From Saccharofermentans sp. (GTDB taxonomy: Bacteria > Bacillota > Clostridia > Saccharofermentanales > Saccharofermentanaceae): a stretch of DNA of 64,000 bases. The number at the start of each line of letters is the position of its first letter. The first letter of the stretch is position 1. Under the pieces are notes generated by a model. That model saw only the letters and a list, made by a program, of their open reading frames with translations, was not told the origin of the DNA and ran no database searches. Below, piece after piece: positions 52,029 through 60,086 of the stretch. Made by a program: the position numbers and the translations under genes. Location of the stretch: the NCBI GenBank assembly GCA_024691325.1, contig JAILNR010000015.1, forward strand, positions 1 through 64,000. The letters are read 5' to 3'.

Positions 52029-52563
52029 TAGCAAGAAGCTCCATAGGTGTAGGTTCGGGTTTTTCTCTTTCTTCTTCGAGTGTTACCTTCTGCTGAAGGT
52101 ACATAAGCTCTGTTCTCATATTGGAATTCTCATCCTTAAGAGTGAGAATCCTGTCGCATGCATCGATCAAAGCAAGGGCGTTTATCTTGGAATTAGTAAG
52201 ACCGGGATTTGACTCTTTTGTATCCTTCAGGATCTCATTTGCCAAAGCAGCAATCTTTCTTATCCTTCCCTCGCTGATATTCTCAGTACATCCCAAAAGA
52301 TAAAGATTACCGTTTATCTCAACAGAAACTCTCTTCGGGGGATTATTCTCTTCTTTCTTAGGCTTCTTAAGACTCTCTCTCTTCGCAATCTTCTGCTCGA
52401 GAGTAGGCTTGGGCTTTTGCTGTGTCAATTCCTGACTCATCCCCTTATACCTTTGCTCATAAGTAGCAATGGGCGGAAGATCTTCAGCCTGAACAGGAGA
52501 AGTCTTCTTCTTCAGATTCTTATTAGAGTATTTACTCATAATGCTCTGGGATGATTTCTTCAT
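52012..52563 (-). CDS. zapA: ZapA-like cell division protein
   Basis: A 183-residue protein. The core (about residues 78-165) is ZapA: RVSVEINGNLYLLGCTEN, RIRKIAALANEI, then a long coiled coil to the C-terminus. ZapA bundles FtsZ filaments. The N-terminal 75 residues are basic and low-complexity, longer than usual. A GAATGAGG site precedes the start, and the U32 peptidase gene overlaps its end; this pairing is common in Clostridia. The function is inferred from family and context. Confidence 0.8.
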   Translation of the reverse strand: MKKSSQSIMSKYSNKNLKKKTSPVQAEDLPPIATYEQRYKGMSQELTQQKPKPTLEQKIAKRESLKKPKKEENNPPKRVSVEINGNLYLLGCTENISEGRIRKIAALANEILKDTKESNPGLTNSKINALALIDACDRILTLKDENSNMRTELMYLQQKVTLEEEREKPEPTPMELLANEKED

Positions 52564-52565
52564 GT

Positions 52566-53372
52566 TTATACCTCATTCGAGAGTTTGTTGCCATTCTTTA
52601 TTATAGCATTATATATCGTCCAAAGTACTGCGGGTTCAGCCTGTTCTGCTCTGATATTACGGTCGATACCCAAATCTGTCAGTATATCCTCTATACCCTT
52701 CACGTTATTCACAAGTTTTTTGCGTCTCATTCTGAAAGAATTCTCAAGAAATGAAACAAAACCCGCATCCAAATCCCTTTCACCTTTGGTAAGGCTAATA
52801 ACACATGAAGTGGTGTTCGGGGCTGGAATAAAGGCATTCCGCGGGACAGTAAACTCTTTTGCGGTTTCCCCGAAGATGCTGCAAAGCACCGACAGCGGTC
52901 CGTATTGCTTGGTCCCTGTTACTGCCATTATCCTCGGCAGAGCATCCTCTTCCACCATGAAGACCATCTTTCTTGCCTTACTGCACTGCGCGAAAAGCTT
53001 CTTCATGATATCAGTCATGACATAATAAGGAAGATTACTTACAACCACATCGTAATCCGCGGCATCGTAGTCTTTAAGCTTAAGAAAATCACTTACGATG
53101 ATCCGTGCCTTGAGGTCCTGTTTTGTCTGTAAAAATTCGGCAAGACGCTTATCTATCTCGACCAAAGTAAGATCATCTGTAAGTTTTGATAACGGGACAG
53201 ACAAACTTCCAAGCCCGGGACCTATCTCCAGAACCTTGTCCTCTTTACCGATACCGCAAAGTTCTACGATATCGCTTATGATATTTTCATCCGACAAAAA
53301 GTTCTGCCCGAACTTTAATTCGGGCGAGAAACCTTTTTGCTCTTTAAGATGTATCAGATCATCTGAAATCAT
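52566..53372 (-). CDS. rsmA: 16S rRNA dimethyladenosine transferase
   Basis: Dimethylates A1518 and A1519 of 16S rRNA late in small-subunit assembly (KsgA). The 268-residue enzyme has KFGQNFLSDENII near residue 22, SAM motif I LEIGPGLGSLS near 48 and the catalytic motif SNLPYYV near 112. It is the usual length. The start is 3 bases after the purL stop, and its stop is 2 bases before the zapA-like start. Confidence 0.96.
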   Translation of the reverse strand: MISDDLIHLKEQKGFSPELKFGQNFLSDENIISDIVELCGIGKEDKVLEIGPGLGSLSVPLSKLTDDLTLVEIDKRLAEFLQTKQDLKARIIVSDFLKLKDYDAADYDVVVSNLPYYVMTDIMKKLFAQCSKARKMVFMVEEDALPRIMAVTGTKQYGPLSVLCSIFGETAKEFTVPRNAFIPAPNTTSCVISLTKGERDLDAGFVSFLENSFRMRRKKLVNNVKGIEDILTDLGIDRNIRAEQAEPAVLWTIYNAIIKNGNKLSNEV

Positions 53373-53375
53373 TTA

Positions 53376-56300
53376 TTAAAGAAAGTATGCAACTCCTGAT
53401 TCAAATAACTTCTGATCCTTATTTCCGGGGATATTCAAAGACAGATCCTCAGCATAACGCTCAGAGTGGCCCATCTTACCCAGGATCCTTCCGTCAGAGG
53501 AAAGGATACCCTCGATAGCACAGTCGGAACCGTTAGGGTTAAAGTCTGTTGTGGAAGCCGGTGATCCGTCATCACTTACATAACATGTTGCAATCTGGCC
53601 GTTATTGATAAGACCTTCAAGGATGTCATTAGATGCAACGAATCTTCCCTCACCGTGGGATACGGGAATCGAGAATACATCACCGACTTTAACCTTGGTA
53701 AGCCAGGGGCTGTTGTTGGACATTATCATAGTATTAACATAAGAACTCTGGTGGCGTCCTATGTTATTAAATGTCAGCGTAGGATCCTTATCTGTAAGTT
53801 CCTTGATGTCTCCGTAAGGAAGAAGGCCTAACTTGATAAGAGCCTGGAAACCGTTACAGATACCGATCATAAGACCGTCCCTGTTATTCAAAAGATCTCT
53901 TACAGCATCAGTAACATAAGGGTTTCTGAATGCAGCTGCAAGGAACTTTGCGGAACCTTCCGGCTCGTCACCTGCAGAGAATCCGCCCGGAAGCATGATG
54001 ATATTGCTCTCATTGATCTTGGAAGCCAAAGTCTTCAATGAATCAGTAATAGCATCGGAAGTCATATTTCTGATTACGAATACTTCAGGATCAGCTCCTG
54101 CTCTCTCGAATGCCCTAGCGGAATCAATCTCGCAGTTGGTTCCGGGGAATGCAGGAATGATGACCTTGGGCTTAGCACCCTTCAATACCCCGGGGGCAGC
54201 CTTGAAAGTCTTATCAGACTTGAAGAACTTAACCTCGCGCTTCATATAAGCATCAGCAGCAAATGTCGGGAATATCCTCTCAAGTTTGCCCTCGTAGCTT
54301 ATAGCCATGGCACCTGCTGAAGCCTCAGAATCCTTATATCTGAATACAGGATCAGAAGTGGTGGTTCCGAGGAACTTACCGCCTGTCATCTTGATCTTAT
54401 CAACAGCATTACCGTCATTAGGAACAGCAACTATAACTGCACCGAATGTTCTTGAGAACAACTCCTCTTCTGTAAGATCATCAGCAAAGTCGAATCCCAA
54501 CGCATTACCGAAGCACATCTGTGCAACTCTGGCGGCAACACCTGCACCTCTTACTACAGCAGCATTCTTAAGCTCATTTCTTGAGTGAAGCTCTTTAAGT
54601 GCCTTAAATACACGGAGAACATGGTCCTTCTTGTAGTAACCGAGTCCATTTCGGGCGGCCTTGATAAGATAGAGCTTCTGGCCGGGCGCCTTAAGTGTAG
54701 CTGTAACAACCTTATCTGAAGTTGTCATTCCGACTGCAAATGAAACGAGTGTCGGAGGTACATGAATATCATTAAAGGTACCGCTCATTGAATCCTTACC
54801 GCCTATTGAAGCAGTGCCGTAATCAAGCTGAGCCTGGTAAGCACCCAGGAGCGCCTGGAAAGGCTTGCCCCATGTATCAGGCTCACCCATCCTCTCGAAA
54901 TATTCCTGGAAAGTAAGTCTTGCCTTCGAAGGATCTACACCCATTGCCGCTATCTTAAGCAGGGACTCTACAACAGCATGATATGAACCTGCGTAAGGAT
55001 TCCACTCTGTAAAGTAAGGATCGAAGCCGTAAGTCATTACAGAAACATCGTGTGTAGTACCGTGATCTACGGGAATCTTGGAAGCCATACCTTCCTCAGG
55101 CGAGTTCTGATACTTACCGCCGTAAGGCATAACAACTGTACCTGCACCGATCGTGGAGTCAAATCTTTGTGTAAGTCCTAATCTTGAGCAGCCGTCAAGT
55201 GAGTTAAGTGTACCTGCAAGTGACTTTGCAAAATCACCCTTAACGAAAGACGGCAAAGGTGTATCGATATAAGCCTTGTCCATCTGAGGAGCAGTTACTT
55301 CAACCTTTGTATACTGCTTAGCACCGTTAGTATCGATGAATTCTCTTGCGATGTTAACTATGGTATTGCCGTTCCAGGTCATCTTCATAACGGGTTCTTC
55401 GGTAACTTTGGCAACAACAGTAGCCTCGAGGTTTTCCATATCGGCAAACTTCATGAACTTATCAAGATCCTGCGGGTGAACGACTACAGCCATTCTCTCC
55501 TGAGATTCGGAAATAGCTATCTCAGTTCCATCGAGACCGTCATACTTTTTGGGGACCTTATCAAGATCGATCTCAAGACCTGCGGCAAGTTCTCCGATAG
55601 CAACGGAAACACCGCCGGCACCAAAGTCATTACATCTGATGATAAGCTTTGTAACTTCAGGATTTCTGAACAGTCTTTGCAGCTTTCTTTCTGTCGGAGG
55701 ATTACCCTTCTGAACCTCGGAGCCGCATGTTACTACTGAAGACGTGTTATGAGCCTTGGAAGAACCTGTTGCACCGCCGATGCCGTCTCTTCCCGTTCTT
55801 CCGCCGAGAAGAACGATGATGTCACCGGCTGAAGGTCTTTCTCTTACGATATTCTCAGCAGGAGCAGCACCTACAACGGCACCAATCTCCATTCTCTTGG
55901 CAACATATCCGGGATGATAGATCTCATCGACCTGACCTGTTGCAAGACCAATCTGGTTACCGTAAGAGCTGTAGCCTGCAGCTGCTGTTCTGACAAGCTT
56001 CTTCTGCGAGAGCTTACCCTCGAGTGTTAAAGATACAGGAACTGTCGGGTCACCTGCACCGGTAACACGCATAGCCTGATAAACATAAGATCTTCCGGAA
56101 AGCGGATCTCTGATTGCACCGCCAAGACAAGTTGCGGCACCACCGAAAGGCTCGATCTCTGTAGGATGGTTATGTGTCTCGTTCTTGAACATGAAGATAT
56201 AATCTTTATCCTCACCGTCAACCTTGATCCTTATCTTAATGGAGCAGGCATTGATCTCTTCTGATTCATCGAGGTCATCAAGTTTGCCGTCCTTCTTAAG

Positions 56301-57155
56301 CTTTCTTGCAGCCATAGTAGCAATATCCATAAGGCAGATATGCTTCTTACTAATTCTCTCACCGTAAATCTCTTCACGGCTTGAGAGGTATTCTTCATAA
56401 GTGTTCCTGATCTGTGCTGTTAATTCATCATCACCGTCAAACTTAATGTCAGTAAGTTCAGTTAAGAATGTCGTGTGTCTGCAGTGATCTGACCAGTATG
56501 TATCAAGAACTCTGATCTCAGTTACAGTAGGATTCCTCTTCAATGTCTTGAAGTAGTCCTGTGTAAACTTGATATCTGCAAAGCTCATAGCAAGTCCCAT
56601 GGAACTTCTTAATGCTTCAAGACCTGCGTCATCAAGATCAGTAAAATCACTTATTGTCTCAACTGTTGTGGGAATATCATACTTATCCTCAAGTGTTGAA
56701 GGCTTATCGGAAGAAGCTTCCCTGCACTCTACCGGGTTGATAAGGTACTTCTTGATTGCCTCTTTCTGGTCATCAGTCAAAGAACCGAAGAATGCAACAA
56801 CCTTGGCAGTCTTAACAATAGGTCTTTCCTTCTGTGTAAGGAACTGGATGCACTGTGCGGCTGAATCTGCACGCTGATCGTACTGACCGGGCAAAGATTC
56901 GATATTAAGAACAAAGCATGCATCACTAAGATCAACTGATTCATCATATACGTTATCAACCGGAGGCTCGGAGAATACAACATTCTTCGCATTCTCATAC
57001 TCTTCATCCGTGACCCCTGATACATCATATCTGTTGATAACACGAACATCTGTTATCGTGGAAATATCAAGGTCTGCTGAAACATCGTGCATTATACCCT
57101 TTGCTTCAACTGCGAATTCAGGTTTCTTCTCTGACAAGATTCTTCTTACTGACAT
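53376..57155 (-). CDS. purL: Phosphoribosylformylglycinamidine synthase (single-chain)
   Basis: Fourth step of purine synthesis: FGAR plus glutamine and ATP to FGAM. The 1259-residue protein has the large one-chain layout: an N-terminal PurS-like domain, two AIRS-like synthetase halves with FKNETHNHPTEIEPFGGAATCLGG (near residue 328, given in parts) and DCSRLGLT-type second half, and a C-terminal class I glutaminase with PGGFSAGDEPEG, Cys in GICNGFQAL and SHGEGRF near the end. A GAGGATC site precedes the start. It is the longest gene here. Confidence 0.97.
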   Translation of the reverse strand: MSVRRILSEKKPEFAVEAKGIMHDVSADLDISTITDVRVINRYDVSGVTDEEYENAKNVVFSEPPVDNVYDESVDLSDACFVLNIESLPGQYDQRADSAAQCIQFLTQKERPIVKTAKVVAFFGSLTDDQKEAIKKYLINPVECREASSDKPSTLEDKYDIPTTVETISDFTDLDDAGLEALRSSMGLAMSFADIKFTQDYFKTLKRNPTVTEIRVLDTYWSDHCRHTTFLTELTDIKFDGDDELTAQIRNTYEEYLSSREEIYGERISKKHICLMDIATMAARKLKKDGKLDDLDESEEINACSIKIRIKVDGEDKDYIFMFKNETHNHPTEIEPFGGAATCLGGAIRDPLSGRSYVYQAMRVTGAGDPTVPVSLTLEGKLSQKKLVRTAAAGYSSYGNQIGLATGQVDEIYHPGYVAKRMEIGAVVGAAPAENIVRERPSAGDIIVLLGGRTGRDGIGGATGSSKAHNTSSVVTCGSEVQKGNPPTERKLQRLFRNPEVTKLIIRCNDFGAGGVSVAIGELAAGLEIDLDKVPKKYDGLDGTEIAISESQERMAVVVHPQDLDKFMKFADMENLEATVVAKVTEEPVMKMTWNGNTIVNIAREFIDTNGAKQYTKVEVTAPQMDKAYIDTPLPSFVKGDFAKSLAGTLNSLDGCSRLGLTQRFDSTIGAGTVVMPYGGKYQNSPEEGMASKIPVDHGTTHDVSVMTYGFDPYFTEWNPYAGSYHAVVESLLKIAAMGVDPSKARLTFQEYFERMGEPDTWGKPFQALLGAYQAQLDYGTASIGGKDSMSGTFNDIHVPPTLVSFAVGMTTSDKVVTATLKAPGQKLYLIKAARNGLGYYKKDHVLRVFKALKELHSRNELKNAAVVRGAGVAARVAQMCFGNALGFDFADDLTEEELFSRTFGAVIVAVPNDGNAVDKIKMTGGKFLGTTTSDPVFRYKDSEASAGAMAISYEGKLERIFPTFAADAYMKREVKFFKSDKTFKAAPGVLKGAKPKVIIPAFPGTNCEIDSARAFERAGADPEVFVIRNMTSDAITDSLKTLASKINESNIIMLPGGFSAGDEPEGSAKFLAAAFRNPYVTDAVRDLLNNRDGLMIGICNGFQALIKLGLLPYGDIKELTDKDPTLTFNNIGRHQSSYVNTMIMSNNSPWLTKVKVGDVFSIPVSHGEGRFVASNDILEGLINNGQIATCYVSDDGSPASTTDFNPNGSDCAIEGILSSDGRILGKMGHSERYAEDLSLNIPGNKDQKLFESGVAYFL

Positions 57156-57192
57156 TTTGGGATCCTCTTTTTATTGTTATGCGGTAATTATA

Positions 57193-59121
57193 TCAGATAT
57201 TGTCTGCTGACTTGCTAAGCAACTCGTTGTTGTACTTCAAAAACCTTGAAAGGCCTTCACTGTCGAGTGTTCCATGAGCAAGCTCGGCCTGATCATAGAT
57301 ATGTTTTGCAAGTCTTTGTGTTTCTTCGGTCTTCGTACCGAGAGCTTCAAGAGCACGCAGCTTGCCTATCAAAGGACTGTCGGTATTAACAACTAATTCG
57401 GTATTAACCGGGAATAACTCATCAAGATTCAAGGGTTCCTGACCAGCCGCCTTATTCATGGCATTCATGCGCTCGTATTGCTTTCGCATATCCTGCATGC
57501 GTCTGTTCTGCTCAGACTCCATGATGAGAGCAGGCATGGCATCAGCACCTAAAGCCTTGGCGCTTACCTCAAGCTTATCGTTGCCTAAAGCCTGGCGGAA
57601 GAACTCCTTAAGCTTGTTTCTTGTCTCGTCATCGCTGTCCTCACCCGTAAGATCGGCATCGACACGCTTAAATCTTAAATCCTGATACTTGTACTCAAGG
57701 AAAGAGATAAAGTTATCATCAATCTCCTCATCAAGAACGATAACGTCAAATCCGTCGTTAACAGCCATCTCGACATAAGCTGCCTGGGCAACCTTGTCAT
57801 TGGTGTATCTGACTTCTTTCTTCTCTTTTGTAAGCTCTTCCATCGTAAGGTGCTTACCGTCAATCGTCTTAAACAGGCAGATGTCCTTAACCTTATCGTA
57901 GAACTTCTCTTCCTTCATCATGCCGTACTTGACGAATACGGAGATATCAGACCAATAACGCTCGAATGATTCTCTGTCATTCTTATAAAGCTCATTAAGC
58001 TTATCGGATACTTTCTTAATGATGTGACCTGATAACTTCTTTACGTATTCATCCTGCTGCAAAGCTGATCTTGATACATTCAAAGGAAGATCAGAACAGT
58101 CAAGACATCCTTGTAACAGGAACAGGAAATCAGGGATAATCTCCTCGATATTATCAGCAACGAATACCTGATGATTGTATATTTTGATTCTTCCCTCTAG
58201 AGACTGATAGATATTGTCGGTCTTCGGAAAGTAAAGGATTCCCTGCAAAGTAAACGGATAATCCATATTAAGGTGGATCCAGAACAAAGGATCATATCCG
58301 TCATTAAATACGCTGTGGTAGAAAGCCTTATACTCATCATCCGTACATTCAGACGGCTTCTTAAGCCATAACGGTGCTTTGTTATTGATAGGAGCATAAT
58401 CGATGTCATGCGGCTCGAATGTCTCGCCCTTCTCCTCGGCTTCCTTTTTACGCTTCTGCTCTGATTCTTCATGAAGTCTGTCTGACTTAACATCAATGAA
58501 GAAGATATCCACGGGGACAAAAGAACAATACTTGCGTAAAGTCATTCTGAGTGTAGCCGTATCAAAGATCTTCTGTGCTTCTTCAGAAAGATTCAAGGTA
58601 ATCGCCGTGCCTCTTGATTTACGGTCAGACTTCTCAACCGTATACTCCATACCGTCTTCCGAAGTCCATGCAACAGCCTCGGAACCCTCTTCAAAGCTCT
58701 TTGTATCGATCCTTACCTTATCCGCTACCATGAAAGCCGAATAGAATCCAAGACCGAAGTGTCCGATGATTCCGGACTTATCTGTCGACTGCTCCTGATA
58801 CTTGGTAACAAAATCCATAGCACCAGAGAAAGCGATCTGGTTAATATACTTATCGATTTCCTCGGCTGTCATGCCGATACCGTTGTCCTCGAATATCAAT
58901 GTCTTATTATCATCATCGTAGATAACGTTGATCTTATAGTCCTCTCCGTCATTAACCGAAGCTTTTCCAAGTTCAACGAGTCTTTTAAGTTTTGCTACCG
59001 CATCTGCGCAGTTAGAGACCAATTCACGGACGAATATGTCCTGGTCAGAATAGAGCCACTGCCTTATAACAGGGAAAATGTTTTCTGTTGTAACCGATAC
59101 TTTGCCGCTTCTAGCGTCCAT
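57193..59121 (-). CDS. htpG: Molecular chaperone HtpG (Hsp90)
   Basis: A 642-residue bacterial Hsp90, an ATP-dependent chaperone. The GHKL ATPase fold is clear: ELVSNCADAVAKLKRL near residue 37 with the catalytic Glu and Asn, EDNGIGMTAEEID near 84, IGHFGLGFYSAFMVADKV near 118. The middle and C-terminal domains follow; SALQQDEYVKK lies near 350. A CGGAGG site precedes the start. No temperature-regulation element was recognised upstream. It follows the class IV aminotransferase by 15 bases. Confidence 0.97.
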   Translation of the reverse strand: MDARSGKVSVTTENIFPVIRQWLYSDQDIFVRELVSNCADAVAKLKRLVELGKASVNDGEDYKINVIYDDDNKTLIFEDNGIGMTAEEIDKYINQIAFSGAMDFVTKYQEQSTDKSGIIGHFGLGFYSAFMVADKVRIDTKSFEEGSEAVAWTSEDGMEYTVEKSDRKSRGTAITLNLSEEAQKIFDTATLRMTLRKYCSFVPVDIFFIDVKSDRLHEESEQKRKKEAEEKGETFEPHDIDYAPINNKAPLWLKKPSECTDDEYKAFYHSVFNDGYDPLFWIHLNMDYPFTLQGILYFPKTDNIYQSLEGRIKIYNHQVFVADNIEEIIPDFLFLLQGCLDCSDLPLNVSRSALQQDEYVKKLSGHIIKKVSDKLNELYKNDRESFERYWSDISVFVKYGMMKEEKFYDKVKDICLFKTIDGKHLTMEELTKEKKEVRYTNDKVAQAAYVEMAVNDGFDVIVLDEEIDDNFISFLEYKYQDLRFKRVDADLTGEDSDDETRNKLKEFFRQALGNDKLEVSAKALGADAMPALIMESEQNRRMQDMRKQYERMNAMNKAAGQEPLNLDELFPVNTELVVNTDSPLIGKLRALEALGTKTEETQRLAKHIYDQAELAHGTLDSEGLSRFLKYNNELLSKSADNI

Positions 59122-59136
59122 CTATATCGCCTCCGT

Positions 59137-60006
59137 TTATTGATTATTGTTCTTTTTTGCCGAATCTATATATTCATCGGCAAATTTTTGATAGCTTCTT
59201 TGAATGTTTTTTAATATCTCATTATCGGGAGAATTAAGCTGATACTCATCGATATACTTAACAGGAAGAATATCAAAAGGTGTACTCGATACAAACAAAG
59301 CCGAATCCTTATCATTAATGATCTCATCAAGAGTAAACATGCCCGTTTTAAGTTCAACACTTGAATCATCAAGAGCCTTCATAACACGGTTTCTGGTAAT
59401 ACCGAGAAGGATCTTATCATCAGGTGCTGAATAGACGGCATTATTCTTTATAACGAACAGATTAGACTTTGATCCCTCATATAATCTGCCTTCATTATCA
59501 GTAAGCAGGACCTCGTAAGGATTACCGTGTGCATTATGATCCTTAAACTTAGAAGCAACAGCAGCCTTGTAGTCCCCGCGGAACACCTTGATATTAGGTG
59601 CCACACGCTCCCACTTAAGAGAAAGCGTATTTATGCCCTGCTCGAAAAGCTCCTTCCCCGGAATGTTAGCTTCACACGCATGGATAAGAAGATGATCTTT
59701 TGTAAGAACTACTCTTAATGAACCGTCATATTCGGGATCCAATTCATTAAGGAACTTGAAGCTTAAGCTTTGAATACGGTCAGCATCAACAGGAAAGTCC
59801 TCTATACCCTTAACGGACTTACATAATCTTGCAAGATGATCCTCCATAAAAAGAGGAACTCCTCTCTTTACTCTCAAGGTCTCATAATAAGTCGGATCAT
59901 CAATCGGGGTCAAAAGAGAAGCTGCCAATGAGCTGTCTTTTGCAATGTTCTCACCGTCATACTGATAAAACTGCCCAAGCGGGCTTTCTAACATAGGATA
60001 TGCCAT
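59137..60006 (-). CDS. Class IV aminotransferase/aminodeoxychorismate lyase-like
   Basis: A 289-residue PLP enzyme of fold type IV (branched-chain aminotransferase, D-amino acid aminotransferase, 4-amino-4-deoxychorismate lyase). Typical parts are YETLRVKRGVPLFMEDHLARL near residue 38, the PLP lysine region NIKVFRGDY near 137, EVLLTDNEGRLYEGSKSNLFVI near 163 and LLGITRNRVM near 200, where PLP phosphate binds. The substrate cannot be set from the sequence; branched-chain specificity and lyase activity are both open. A TTGGAGAG site precedes the start. It begins the minus-strand run. Confidence 0.85.
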   Translation of the reverse strand: MAYPMLESPLGQFYQYDGENIAKDSSLAASLLTPIDDPTYYETLRVKRGVPLFMEDHLARLCKSVKGIEDFPVDADRIQSLSFKFLNELDPEYDGSLRVVLTKDHLLIHACEANIPGKELFEQGINTLSLKWERVAPNIKVFRGDYKAAVASKFKDHNAHGNPYEVLLTDNEGRLYEGSKSNLFVIKNNAVYSAPDDKILLGITRNRVMKALDDSSVELKTGMFTLDEIINDKDSALFVSSTPFDILPVKYIDEYQLNSPDNEILKNIQRSYQKFADEYIDSAKKNNNQ

Positions 60007-60074
60007 ATGAACTCTCCAAGATAATTTACCTTAGTAATCATATCACTATTTAATAAAAATAAATAATAAAATGC

Positions 60075-60080
60075 TATAAT
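60075..60080 (+). promoter_or_regulatory. -10 box directly before the helicase start
   Basis: TATAAT ends 6 bases before ATG 60087, with no ribosome binding site between. Transcription would begin at or next to the ATG, giving a leaderless transcript. No clear -35 box is seen in the A+T-rich stretch upstream. Confidence 0.5.
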
Positions 60081-60086
60081 CAAAAA